Below, piece after piece: positions 25,301-32,832 of a DNA stretch of 41,211 bases (positions are counted from its first letter, which is position 1; every line of letters starts with the position of its first letter). The stretch is from a virus. Below the pieces are notes generated by a model. The model ran no database searches, was not told the origin of the DNA, and saw nothing but the letters and a program-made list of their open reading frames with translations. The stretch is from IMG/VR virus record IMGVR_UViG_3300008116_000452, positions 1 to 41,211 of that record; one strand, given 5' to 3'. The position numbers and the translations under genes were made by a program.

Positions 25301-28300
25301 TCTGTTAGTGAAGGTTTATCCTTAGAAGGAGCAGCAGTTCAACAAATTCAAGACGCCATTAGTCCTTGGGAAATTTTTAGTAATCCTATAGGAGCTGTAA
25401 AACATTATTTATTACCTGTAATAGTAGAAGAATCAGGTCATATAATAAAATCTTTATTTAAGTCTAAAACTCTTTTAGCTCCTCTTAAAGCTATACTTAA
25501 GAAAACACCTATAATAGGACATGCTATGCATGCTGCTACAGGAGCTATTAATATTTCTCATCTTTTACACAAAGAAGGAGTTACTAGAGATAAACTTGAC
25601 CAAGAAGTAGGTAAAGCAGCTCTTACTACTTTGGGGGGCATTGGTGGAGGTATATTAGGTGCTATGTTAGTTGGCACTTTAGGAACATTAGCTACAGGAC
25701 CTGCTGGTATGGTATTGTCAGTATTAGGTGGAACTGTAGGTGGTATTTTAGGTGAGATGTTTGCTGGTTTTGTAGCTGATAAGTTGGGAGCTAGACCTGT
25801 TGGATCACCAATTGTATCCTTATTCCATCAAGAACATAATAAACTCCACCCACCCACTTCAGCTGGTTCATCTTCATCAAAAGGACCATTTACAATAATG
25901 GATCGATTAGGCAACATAGCAGTAACTCATCCTAAAGATGGTATTGTTGTATCTCCTAATATTTCATATGTTAATGATGGTGCTACTGGTAAAGGAGGTC
26001 CTGTTTTCCCAATTAGCGAAAAATTTGGAGCACTAGATGTTAAAGTATCTCCTAAGGGAGTATCTGTCCAAAAAGTTAATGATGCTTTATTAGCAAATGA
26101 TAAAACCGAAACTATTAAAGAAGATATTTGGAACAAGTATGGTAAGGAAAACCGAAATGTAATTCCTTATCATTCTGGAGTTTACGTTTGGGATGATGCG
26201 GGGTCTCAAATGTTTTTTATTCCCGAGTTTGCTAAACAACCTTCTCATATTAATAAAGCTCTTAGGGTTCCTTTCTTACATGCTTTAAGAGCAACAAGCC
26301 CTGAATTAATAGGGATGAGAAGTGATATGGGATTTGTAGATCCTACAAAAATCCACACTCCTACCGTACTGAATTTAGTAGATGAAGCTTTAGGCACCTC
26401 AGAAGGTAACCCCGCTTCAGGAACTAATGGAAAAGGAAACGAATCTACTTTAAATTCTATTTTAGACCCATTCCAGTCAGAATTAATTAGAAAAATTATC
26501 AAAAATTATGCTCCCGTTTCTTTTGATAGAAATACTACATTCCATACCCTTGATAAAAAAGAAGGTTACAAACCATCTGATTTGATTAGCATTAGTCAAT
26601 CAGTTAGTGAAGGTTTATCCCTAGAAAATGTTCCCCAAACTCAAAAAGTTCAAGATGGTTCTAGTATATCTAATAAAGGAGGCCCAGTTTTCCCAATTAG
26701 CGAAAAATTTGGAGCACTAGACGTTAAAGTATCCCCTAAAGGAGTTATGGTTCAAAAGGTTAATGATGGTGTTGTAGCTCCTTCTACTTATCAAGAAGTA
26801 TTAGGATCTACTTCTGCTACTAATATTATTAGTTCTAATGTTATAAGTGGATTAGGAGTTCCTGGGGTTACTGAGGAAAATTTTAAGGGTCAATTCACAG
26901 TAGCTACTCCTAGTGGGCTAAAAAATATTGTAAGCCCTTTGAACAAAATGGGCAAAAGTAAAACCCTAAGCGAATTTATTCCTTCTGGGCCGGCTATTGC
27001 TGACAATTCATTTATTGTAAAGTATAGTGATGGCAAAGTGGACCAAATTTTAAATGAAGGTAATATTAAATTCCCACAAGATCCTTATACCAAGCTAAAC
27101 CTAACAGAAATCTCAGCCTCAGGCAATGGTTTATTAGCTTTATCTAGGGCTCTTAATGAAATTAAACCCCAAGATATAAAACTTAGCACAGGTCAAACCG
27201 GAACTATTTATACTGCGGATCGATATGGTATAGGATTTAAACAAGACAGAAAAAGTTCTGGTTTAATATTAGACCCAGGCCCCATTAATAATTTAGTAGC
27301 AACCTTTAACTCTTTACAAGAACTTTTCCCATATTTAGCGGTTACTAAGGAAAGTGATAAGTATGTAACGGGTATTCCTGCCACAAAAATAAATCTAGGG
27401 GGAAAAAGAAACGACTATGATAGCCAAATCCAATATGCTCGAACTGATTATGTTCCCCAACTTCTAAACAGTACAATTAAAAATTTCATCCCAGCTGATA
27501 GAGGAATTGGTGAAGAAGCTTTAATCAAAGAAGGACTTGAACCATTTGATTTCTCCAAGATAAAAGAAGTTATAGAAAACATTAGACCCAAAGTACCCCA
27601 CCTTAAGGATTTTTGGTCTAATGTTAGAAGCGAAATTTCATACTCAGAAAAAGCATGGGAGATAGTAAGAGATTCATTTATACCTCAGTATATAAACCGT
27701 GTTTTAGGTTTTGCTCAAAAATATGTTAGCCCCCAATTTTATGAACAGTTTAAAACTGTTATCTCACCCCAAACCAAAAATATATCATTTACTTTTAAAG
27801 ACCTATTTGATAACACTGAATTAGGACGACCAGGAACCACATCAGGAGCGGCTGTAAAAACTGCCCAAGGAGAATATGCTGAAGGTTCAATCCAAAAAAC
27901 ATCGGATGGTATCTCTACAGTACAACATCTTCAAGAAACAAATCAAATTCAACAGGTTAATGATGGGTCAGCATTGTCTTCTAAAGGACCGTTTACTATA
28001 ACAGATAAATTTGGAGCTACTGCTATTACGGCAGCAGGTGACGGTGTTGTAGTATCGCCTAATATTTCATATGTTAATGATGGGATGGTAGATATGGAAC
28101 CTATTGCCCCTGTTGCTACATCGTCTACACAACAAAATACTACCGTTATAGGACAAGATAATAGCGAGCTTAAAAAAGAACTTGAATCAATGAGACAATT
28201 AATGTCCGAATTGATAAAAGAATTACCCTCAATTGCTAATCGTCCTATTAGAGTTGAATTAGATGGTAACAGAATAGGTGGAATTTTAGGAAATAATGCA

Positions 28301-28312
28301 TACAGAGGATAA
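19307..28312 (+). CDS. Giant tape measure protein
   Basis: A 3001-residue protein in the tape measure slot, directly after tube and chaperone genes. Residues 1-390 are a long Lys/Glu/Ala coiled coil. Residues about 460-520 and 840-960 contain hydrophobic and amphipathic helices, and about 530-870 is a helical core. Two Gly/Ala-rich membrane-like segments lie near residues 1285-1325 (WAGIGASVGMLFGPFGMG) and 2105-2165 (TLGGIGGGILGAMLVGTLG). From about residue 1735 the protein is built of internal duplications that carry GPFTI, VSPN and VQKVNDA motifs. Tape measure proteins set tail length and often span the membrane at infection. T4 gp29 is only 590 aa. Alternative readings (fusion of tape measure and hydrolase or adhesion domains) cannot be excluded, but no catalytic motif was found. 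Confidence 0.9.
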   Translation: MATEEQKNNQQTLNDLLKDYISGQLEAAEYTALVTSRTADLTDAIRKTVRQKREATELDRQLVSSVKKIADLARSLEKPYQSVFDVQKDIIKNDKEIIRLENSLGALRSKLSEAEIKDIETYKTAQQSVIDNEKLLGQLKSQLNAEEKKAANEYFDIINANQEAINKENKLKEQVDLSGYEAKKELIEKLKAAELKANEEVFISKQIVNQAEEAARKAQLNFQAALAGTNEEAKRLAKENLDIANSELDIAKQLNREYETLQFNNRVELSTAEKTLTNKEKELLAAQKLTEITAEELKDYERILKTRQDINVEAVEAVSTAEKNLALSRDELETSQKQLTTDAQIAAQAEESLEVARTNAKFLADQEAKQKELLKIQGLYNISLGFAEGFLKKMGANSAVIALGLEEGKKAAEEMALAIKEGEVSFRGPFKGLQKQLAVFSAGVKGTFKGMGEGLKQALGLAGLATLIGKALGNVASTIKKVILFPIKAAFSALLAPAKTIVSEIGGYFNEAFSYIRDNFFSIRGLVSTFKEGETLMKTLSLATEKVATDLGVSTASARQLNNQVARLSGEMGALPEKLAENMVALNQSFGTTQRFSNETVRSFNKLVERLGFSTEEAAELVKISKLQGETTNQTLQSYEDEVLALKNQYGIAISSKEIFQEISKVSSATRLTLIGQNKSIGTAVFQAKRLGLELSKIENISSSLLDFESSISKELEAELLIGRDLNLERARQAALQGDFAAVAKEISKEAGSAAEFGKLNIIQQESLAAAVGMTRDELAKVVETQALLEATGFEDMNSAQAEFNKLVASGMKIEEAQAKFRQKYGNEALDTQLAQVAYAKQRELQERKLAETQMAMAQAMLPVAQAFIKLQLTLQKIRNIIVQEMRPFFNAFSGLIGGAGKSMETGLYKYASLLGEKLNAVGLTLVQFFKTYGPNIKEIFMGVLDVFGSIYGFVGKIITQLFSIKTTGGGTKGIFDSISSALASAVDYINNIDVNALITKVKTFANDVKDTFSFIWEKVKQFVSFLKENKNITAAGAGLLAFNKAAPGVIGGVAGKAASGVASAVGNVAGKAGNVITQKLGLGEVFGDIGSTPSKPLYVSVVEGMGGVAEDLGNSVTRALNANRKAGIGGGFRSGARGLMSYAKDAFKGGRAGTVGRARLARAARGLVTGQGASFVGGTRAASTVAQAGRAATTAGQVASTTAQAGRAVTTAAGIGRAALGGGVAIVGIAAEMALDHFASKARESANSIDEQIAASNNEADIKKLNTEKENKLNAARNLEIGASTAKWAGIGASVGMLFGPFGMGIGAGVGAVAGFTAGMIEANKQRAFELTEEGKFQRDFRQLQLKNAKIQSQIELSYARLEIQEKKAIIQQEKKIREDFATQLKGIDLSVPMEKPTEAFKALAQTLFDTGKITEEQFKGAINGTISPLKLMQLASNNAANSIATLYKVAAAAAKEAGIKAAEQVATALGTSPELIQSQIDQVTNFTTNILPTVSEDLFRKYGKVLTENLDTSAVGVLRGQDSTVEGKRLVQVIFEQLKGIGIEGGEAKTAMDAVLAQLNKGGDFDISNTEDLQKLFNLITERVSQGYEYTQGLIIKAKGLAESSALEFSSTFIPRLEGIQTKLGSDNKGTTQLLSTQLSVIPGMESFMAEMAKGGIQAGEFDQIKQALVDVGSAAAAVVKSATTPQDQSTEAYHNAKAQYDAIMKAINALSPQTQNTQDGVIPSIQRVQDGSSISNNGPFTIQDSKGNLAITHPKDKLVVSPNVSYINDGATGKGGPVFPISEKFGALDVKVSPKGVMVQKVNDAVSTSKEFSLVQQVNDAFSVTETDNKFVEKIKEAKEQIWNTYNQTPRSVVSGNPGVYAWDNNVEAMFTLKPGMRSPQQLMMAIPTEFIHKLRTTEPELIGLRSDMGFADPKKVSTPVIQNLVNEAFSWTSGGYQYKKGNESTLDSILDPYQPELIRSLILGYAPVKPSSSTTFHTLDKKEGYKPGMINVGQSVSEGLSLEGAAVQQIQDAISPWEIFSNPIGAVKHYLLPVIVEESGHIIKSLFKSKTLLAPLKAILKKTPIIGHAMHAATGAINISHLLHKEGVTRDKLDQEVGKAALTTLGGIGGGILGAMLVGTLGTLATGPAGMVLSVLGGTVGGILGEMFAGFVADKLGARPVGSPIVSLFHQEHNKLHPPTSAGSSSSKGPFTIMDRLGNIAVTHPKDGIVVSPNISYVNDGATGKGGPVFPISEKFGALDVKVSPKGVSVQKVNDALLANDKTETIKEDIWNKYGKENRNVIPYHSGVYVWDDAGSQMFFIPEFAKQPSHINKALRVPFLHALRATSPELIGMRSDMGFVDPTKIHTPTVLNLVDEALGTSEGNPASGTNGKGNESTLNSILDPFQSELIRKIIKNYAPVSFDRNTTFHTLDKKEGYKPSDLISISQSVSEGLSLENVPQTQKVQDGSSISNKGGPVFPISEKFGALDVKVSPKGVMVQKVNDGVVAPSTYQEVLGSTSATNIISSNVISGLGVPGVTEENFKGQFTVATPSGLKNIVSPLNKMGKSKTLSEFIPSGPAIADNSFIVKYSDGKVDQILNEGNIKFPQDPYTKLNLTEISASGNGLLALSRALNEIKPQDIKLSTGQTGTIYTADRYGIGFKQDRKSSGLILDPGPINNLVATFNSLQELFPYLAVTKESDKYVTGIPATKINLGGKRNDYDSQIQYARTDYVPQLLNSTIKNFIPADRGIGEEALIKEGLEPFDFSKIKEVIENIRPKVPHLKDFWSNVRSEISYSEKAWEIVRDSFIPQYINRVLGFAQKYVSPQFYEQFKTVISPQTKNISFTFKDLFDNTELGRPGTTSGAAVKTAQGEYAEGSIQKTSDGISTVQHLQETNQIQQVNDGSALSSKGPFTITDKFGATAITAAGDGVVVSPNISYVNDGMVDMEPIAPVATSSTQQNTTVIGQDNSELKKELESMRQLMSELIKELPSIANRPIRVELDGNRIGGILGNNAYRG
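24520..25357 (+). repeat. Tape measure internal duplication, copy 1
   Basis: Codes for a unit that begins GPFTIQDSKGNLAITHPKD, continues SEKFGALDVKVSPKG, IWNTYNQ, LIGLRSDMGFADPKK, STLDSILDPYQPELIR and TTFHTLDKKEGYKPG, and ends near GLSLEGAAVQQIQDA. The unit recurs at 25879-26640. Confidence 0.8.
25879..26640 (+). repeat. Tape measure internal duplication, copy 2
   Basis: Same order of segments as copy 1: GPFTIMDRLGNIAVTHPKD, SEKFGALDVKVSPKG, IWNKYGK, LIGMRSDMGFVDPTK, STLNSILDPFQSELIR, TTFHTLDKKEGYKPS, then GLSLENVPQ. The copies are separated by the glycine-rich membrane-like segment (25358-25878). DNA identity is high in the SEKFG part and lower elsewhere. Confidence 0.8.
26673..26776 (+). 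repeat. Tape measure internal duplication, short third copy
   Basis: Only the central segment of the unit is present (NKGGPVFPISEKFG, then LDVKVSPKGVMVQKVNDG). The 28-base stretch starting GTTTTCCC and ending TTGGAGCA is identical in all three copies. A fourth, diverged GPFTI unit lies at 27977-28087 (KGPFTITDKFGATAITAAG). Confidence 0.75.
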
Positions 28313-28320
28313 TTTTTGTG

Positions 28321-28328
28321 ATATTTAT
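28321..28328 (+). promoter_or_regulatory. ATATTTAT box, candidate promoter for baseplate genes
   Basis: An exact octamer 8 nt after the tape measure stop and 46 nt before the ATG at 28375. A small ATATG/CATAT hairpin (28334-28347) follows within 6 nt. Confidence 0.58.
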
Positions 28329-28374
28329 ATTATATATGATTTCATATGTTAAACCCTAATTAAATTAAATAACC

Positions 28375-28548
28375 ATGGCACTATTACAATCTTTAGCGGT
28401 AACTAACTTAGGATTTAAAGGACAACAACCACCCGTTACTAACCCAAACCCACTTGGTCCTAACGGTCAAACCTGCTTGAATGTCTCTAGTCTTGATTTA
28501 GCTAATGGAGGTACTCCTACCGGATACTTAGGTAACCTTCCTCAATAA
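28375..28548 (+). CDS. Very small protein (57 aa), function unknown
   Basis: ATG at 28375 after an A/T-rich leader, TAA at 28546-28548. The product is MALLQSLAVTNLGFKGQQPP followed by a Pro/Asn-rich middle and the C-terminal GGTPTGYLGNLPQ. It has its own promoter box and lies only 14 bp before the next gene. The codon use (AAC, GGT, CCA) is like that of well-expressed genes here. A small structural or assembly peptide is plausible but unproven. Confidence 0.62.
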   Translation: MALLQSLAVTNLGFKGQQPPVTNPNPLGPNGQTCLNVSSLDLANGGTPTGYLGNLPQ

Positions 28549-28562
28549 TTATTTTTATTTGA

Positions 28563-28946
28563 ATGGCTCAAGCTCCCGGCCCACGACTCCTTAAAATTAG
28601 GACTAATTTAAGAACTATTAAGTATGGAGTTGGAGTAGGAGACAGACTAAATGGAGCTAACAGTAATGAACCTTATATAAGAGTTCCTCTTACTCGAGAC
28701 TATTTTGAAACCCCTGCTACTTCTGTATTTGGAGGAGTAGCTAAAAATGGAGAGATAGGAATATCTTTGGCAGCCGCCCAAGATAGTTCCCGTCTCTCCA
28801 AATTTTTTTCTGATACACTTAACCCAAGAACTGGGGTTTTTCTATTAAACCAAAAACTTCTTTCGTTACAAGGACCTCAAACTCCGTATGCAATTCTAGG
28901 GGAGGTTTACCTTTTGGAGATAATTTTACTGGATATGAGTTCTTAA
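28563..28946 (+). CDS. N-terminal fragment of the interrupted gene
   Basis: As sequenced, this fragment codes for 127 residues. The last dozen or so (GEVYLLEIILLDMSS) are out-of-frame residues read after the missing G. The true N-terminal part ends near YAILG. Confidence 0.6.
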   Translation: MAQAPGPRLLKIRTNLRTIKYGVGVGDRLNGANSNEPYIRVPLTRDYFETPATSVFGGVAKNGEIGISLAAAQDSSRLSKFFSDTLNPRTGVFLLNQKLLSLQGPQTPYAILGEVYLLEIILLDMSS

Positions 28947-29529
28947 CTAGAACTTTTTACAACAACGATGCCAGTAGATTAAATGTTTTATATAAAAATA
29001 AAATAGCCCAAGTTAAATTAAATGCAGCGGAGGTTGCATCCTCTTTAGCTTTTGGGATTAATACCTTACTTCCTACCGTTTTATTTACTTATGGGGGTGG
29101 GGCTCAAAGCCCATTAACTATAATAAATAGAAATTCAACCACCTCAGATTATAAACCCAACTCAAGAGAAATAGTCTTTAAAGGGGTTTATACTTTAACA
29201 TCTGAGCAAATAAGTAAAAAGAAAAGATCAACTTCTACCGGATTTGGGGATGGTGAAGGTCAAGTACAAAATTTTATAAGTCAAGTTAGTAATCCTCCTG
29301 TAACTTTAGGAAGAAGAACAAACTATACTCAATTTAATAGGAGCAAAACTTTTAATACTGGAGAATATGATCCTAATTTAAATAGATATGCTTACGATTC
29401 AAATGTAGTGTTTCCTAACAAAGGAACAGATCTTATAAATTATAATTCTTTATATTCAAGTGAAACCGGGCCTAAGTTATAAAAGGCTTTTCAGATAACT
29501 ATTCTGCAACTTGGGATCCTTTTAAATAC

Positions 29530-30030
29530 ATGGGAAGAGGAGAAAATTTCTATAAATATAAAGGCTTTGATAGAAGTATTGGTTTTGATTTTGATGTTTA
29601 TGTAGGATCCAAACCTGAACTATTTCCAGTTTATAAAAAACTTAACTACCTAGCTTCTTTAACAGCCCCCGATTATTCAGAAACTGGTTTTATGAGGGGT
29701 AACATAGTTCAACTTACTGTAGGAGATTATTTAAATGATGTGTACGGAGTTATAACTGGATTTAATTTTAGTATACCTGAAGAATCTTCTTGGGATATTT
29801 CTAGGTTAGATGATGGACAAATTGATGGAACTTCTGCAGAATTACCCTTATTAATTAATGTCAGTTCTTTTGAATTTAAACCTATACATAATTTTGTTCC
29901 GGCTACCGATAGTAAATCTCCTAATACTATAAGTTCACCTTTTATTTCTCTAGGAACAGATCAATCTAAATTTAAAAATTACCTTAATGAAGAAGGATCT
30001 GTAATTTCTCTTACTTCTGCTATCCCCTAA
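29530..30030 (+). CDS. C-terminal fragment of the interrupted gene
   Basis: As sequenced, an ATG at 29530 gives 166 residues (MGRGENFYKYKGFDRSIGF onward). The same frame is open back to about 29476 (VIKGFSDNYSATWDPFKY), which joins the upstream fragment, so this ATG is an internal methionine and not the natural start. Confidence 0.6.
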   Translation: MGRGENFYKYKGFDRSIGFDFDVYVGSKPELFPVYKKLNYLASLTAPDYSETGFMRGNIVQLTVGDYLNDVYGVITGFNFSIPEESSWDISRLDDGQIDGTSAELPLLINVSSFEFKPIHNFVPATDSKSPNTISSPFISLGTDQSKFKNYLNEEGSVISLTSAIP

Positions 30031-30344
30031 TGAGACGCTATCAAGACATATCTCTTTTAGATAATTCCCAAATAAATCCTGGGAAGAGGTTTTATTCTAC
30101 TGTAAAGTATCCTGAGGTTCCGGTATCTGTAAATGATGTATACGTTATAACTCAACAAGGGGATAGATTTGATTTATTAGCTAATCAATATTATAGTGAT
30201 AAATCTTTATGGTGGGTAATATCTATTGCTAATAATAGCCTAATCCAAAACTCTCTTATACCCCCTGTTGGTATCCAAATCAGAATCCCTGCCAACTTCT
30301 CGGAAGTTTTAAATAGTTATAATAAATTAAACAGAAATGTCTAA
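30030..30344 (+). CDS. LysM-like baseplate protein (T4 gp53 / P2 gpX type)
   Basis: A 104-residue protein. The segment DVYVITQQGDRFDLLANQYY (residues 32-51) followed by SDKSLWWVISIANN (52-65) and PPVGIQIRIP is the LysM-like fold found in small baseplate proteins (T4 gp53 family, P2 gpX). These parts bind hub and wedge subunits. The start overlaps the previous stop (TAATG) and the end overlaps the next gene by 8 bp. T4 gp53 is longer, so only the LysM-like core is shared. Confidence 0.78.
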   Translation: MRRYQDISLLDNSQINPGKRFYSTVKYPEVPVSVNDVYVITQQGDRFDLLANQYYSDKSLWWVISIANNSLIQNSLIPPVGIQIRIPANFSEVLNSYNKLNRNV

Positions 30345-32829
30345 TATTGTAGGAGGACCCCTATCACAAATTGTACAAGATCAAATTGAGCGGAGACAAA
30401 AAATTATAGGTAATAACTCTGAAGTCTTATCCGAATTAGGAGAAAGGATTATCCATAATAATAACAAAAGCTCATGGGTAAGAATGGCATCATCAGTTGA
30501 CATAACTGATACTACTAAAATATCTAAAAATTTAACTGGTGTAACAAAAGGCAAAAATTTTTCTCAACAATTTGCTCTTTTTGGAGGTATAAATTTTTCT
30601 CCTTCTATTACAAGAGGAGGAGTTACCCCTGATTTAGATAATATATTTACTGCTAAAGATTATTCTTATGGTTTAGGGGGTAATGAACAAGGATACCAAC
30701 CTATTTTTGGTATAGATTCTGTTAAAGTGGGCCATATTAATAGAGGGGCAGTTCGTAAATTTGATATACGATTAATGGCTCATAATAAAACCCAACTAGA
30801 AATTATAGAAACTCTTTATCTAAGATTGGGTTATTATATGCTTTTAGAATGGGGTCATACAGTTTATGTAAACTCTACAGGAAATTTAGTTAAATCACCT
30901 GAGTATTTTACCCCTGCCTATAATACTTTTTATGAAGAAGGAAAAACTGATAATGATATTATACAAGGAATAAATTCTTACCAAAGAGAAAGTGGAGGAA
31001 ATTATGATGGAGCTTTAGTAATTGTAAGTAATTATAGCTGGAACCTAGAACAAGATGGAAGTTATTCTATTACTATATCAGGAATATCTAAAGGAGGATT
31101 AATAGATAGTTTATTATTAAATTATCCCGAAGATACTGATACTCCTAGTGTAGAAAAATACGTTATAATAAATCCTAACACTGGAGAAAAAAACAGAATC
31201 CTAAAAGGACTAGGACAATCTACAACAGTACCTAAAGGATCTACCCTAGATAAATACTACTCAGGAAAAATAGCTGATAAATTATCTGAAGGAGCGTTTG
31301 AAACTCTTAAAACATTAGGAGCTATCCAAACCCCTAATGAGTTTCAAGATCAAACAAAATTAGAAGTTTCATTTGAAAATGAACAAGATAATGATAACAC
31401 TATAACTATTCTTGACCAAAGGAAATCAGCACTCAACAAAAAATTATTTGAATATCATAAAGCACTAAAAACTGCTTCTTGGATTAATATAAACAATAAA
31501 CCTCGATATAAATCTGTAGAGGGAAAAGATTTAATTACTTTAAAATTTGATAACCCTAACAAAGCTAGTGATGGGTATGCTTATAATTACATAAAATTAG
31601 GTAAACTGTTAGATGATATAAGAACAATTCTTTTTCAAGATAGAAATAATGTTTCTATTAAAATAGATAATACTAGGGATGAAAATTTTATGTTTACTCA
31701 TCCGTTTCAACATTCTTCTGATCCTGGGGTGTGTTTAGTTCCTTTTTCTTTTTATGAACAAGAAGAAGGTCCTGAACAAAAACTTTTATATGATATATTA
31801 GGAAGTGATTTTAGAGTAGAAGGAGATCCTAATAAGAAATTCCAAGGCAAAATCATGAATATTCATGTCAACATGGAATTCTTAGCCAAAACCCTACAAA
31901 CCTCAGTAGACACAGACTCAGGTGAAATCAGTCTCTATAAGTTCTTAGATAAAGTTTTAAGTGGTATCCAGTCTACTTTAGGAGACATAAATAGATTTAA
32001 TCTTACCTATATAGAAAACTCAGATTCAGGAAAAGGAGAGGGTCAAACCGGAGGTGGAGGTTTATTAATATTTGATGATACCGTAATCCCTGGACTACCC
32101 GAAGGACAAAGTGCAGACAATGCTATATCTTCTACTGGTGAAAAACAACTAAAATTATTTGGAGTTATTCCTAATGTAGAAGGAAGTTTTGTTAGAAATA
32201 TTAATGTTGAATCTAGTATATCTCAAAAATTTGCTACTCAAATTACTGTAGGATCAACCGCTAGTGGGGTTAATAATAGTACTACTCTTTTAAGTAGATG
32301 GAATGAAGGAACTGAAAATAGATTAGAAGCTGCTAAACGTAAAGAACAACCTACTAATTCTGATAATTCTGTACAAGAAAATAATAAACTACTAGAGATA
32401 ATTAAGAAAAAATATAAAGACCACGTAGAATATATTAAAAATACTTACATCAATTTTAAAGCCCCAGCACCCTCAGTTATTACTACTGCTCAATCTAACT
32501 TAAAATATTTATTAGAATACGATTTAGCAGTAAAAACTACTAATGGAGAATTAGCTGGTAAAGGATTTATTCCTATTAATCTTACTATAGAATTAGATGG
32601 CATTTCAGGAATGCTTTTATTTCAAAGAATAACTCCAACTGAAGAAATCTTACCTTATTCATATACTAATAAAATAAATCTTTTAATTGAAGCTATGGAT
32701 CATACTATTCAAAACAATGAATGGACTACTTCCATAAAAACAATAGCTACTCCTAAAAAGACAGATTTATCTAAAAATCTAGAAAAAGATAATAAATTTA
32801 GTTTATTAAAACCTCCTAAAGTAGTTTAA
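30337..32829 (+). CDS. Large baseplate structural protein, hub-like candidate
   Basis: An 830-residue protein. The N-terminal third includes FGIDSVKVGHINRGAVRKFD (about 130-149), then YLRLGYYMLLEWGHTVYVN, and SNYSWNLEQDGSYSITISGI (about 231-250). The C-terminal part has LLEYDLAVKTTNGELAGKGF, then SGMLLFQRITPTEEILPYSY and EAMDHTIQNNEWTTSIKTIA. The order strand-rich body then H-T-I-x-x-N-x-W-T-T resembles C-terminal parts of contractile-tail hub proteins, and the location after tape measure and LysM genes agrees. No lysozyme or hydrolase motif is seen. The assignment as hub is inference; a wedge protein is the main alternative. Confidence 0.72.
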   Translation: MSNIVGGPLSQIVQDQIERRQKIIGNNSEVLSELGERIIHNNNKSSWVRMASSVDITDTTKISKNLTGVTKGKNFSQQFALFGGINFSPSITRGGVTPDLDNIFTAKDYSYGLGGNEQGYQPIFGIDSVKVGHINRGAVRKFDIRLMAHNKTQLEIIETLYLRLGYYMLLEWGHTVYVNSTGNLVKSPEYFTPAYNTFYEEGKTDNDIIQGINSYQRESGGNYDGALVIVSNYSWNLEQDGSYSITISGISKGGLIDSLLLNYPEDTDTPSVEKYVIINPNTGEKNRILKGLGQSTTVPKGSTLDKYYSGKIADKLSEGAFETLKTLGAIQTPNEFQDQTKLEVSFENEQDNDNTITILDQRKSALNKKLFEYHKALKTASWININNKPRYKSVEGKDLITLKFDNPNKASDGYAYNYIKLGKLLDDIRTILFQDRNNVSIKIDNTRDENFMFTHPFQHSSDPGVCLVPFSFYEQEEGPEQKLLYDILGSDFRVEGDPNKKFQGKIMNIHVNMEFLAKTLQTSVDTDSGEISLYKFLDKVLSGIQSTLGDINRFNLTYIENSDSGKGEGQTGGGGLLIFDDTVIPGLPEGQSADNAISSTGEKQLKLFGVIPNVEGSFVRNINVESSISQKFATQITVGSTASGVNNSTTLLSRWNEGTENRLEAAKRKEQPTNSDNSVQENNKLLEIIKKKYKDHVEYIKNTYINFKAPAPSVITTAQSNLKYLLEYDLAVKTTNGELAGKGFIPINLTIELDGISGMLLFQRITPTEEILPYSYTNKINLLIEAMDHTIQNNEWTTSIKTIATPKKTDLSKNLEKDNKFSLLKPPKVV

Positions 32830-32832
32830 TTA

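Larger units (their letters stand above)
28563..30030 (+). pseudogene. Baseplate-type virion protein gene interrupted by two single-base deletions
   Basis: Three reading frames join into one protein of about 489 residues. Part 1 (28563 to about 28900) begins MAQAPGPRLLKIRTNLRTI. Part 2 (about 28900-29479) has no ATG at all but stays open for about 190 codons (GLPFGDNFTGYEFLTRTFYN ... SSETGPK). Part 3 (about 29476-30030) reads VIKGFSDNYSATWDPFKYMG, then GENFYKYKGFDRSIGFDFDV and ends ISLTSAIP. One extra G in the GGGG run at 28899-28902 and one extra A near 29474-29475 restore a single frame of exact codon length (1470 nt). It lies between the tape measure and LysM-like genes, so it is probably an essential baseplate component. 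Both lesions are single-base losses in or beside homopolymer runs, so assembly error is as likely as decay. I do not recognise the exact T4 equivalent. Confidence 0.8.

Noticed and set aside
4963-28329. TATAAATA (T4 late promoter) on the minus strand at several boxes
   Set aside because: All genes run on the + strand, so promoters in this orientation would drive no gene. The strand-symmetric reading comes from boxes followed by A.
32515-32522. ATATTTAT inside the 30337 gene
   Set aside because: It lies in coding sequence of a conserved-looking C-terminal domain with no gene start nearby. AT-rich sequence will produce some chance copies.
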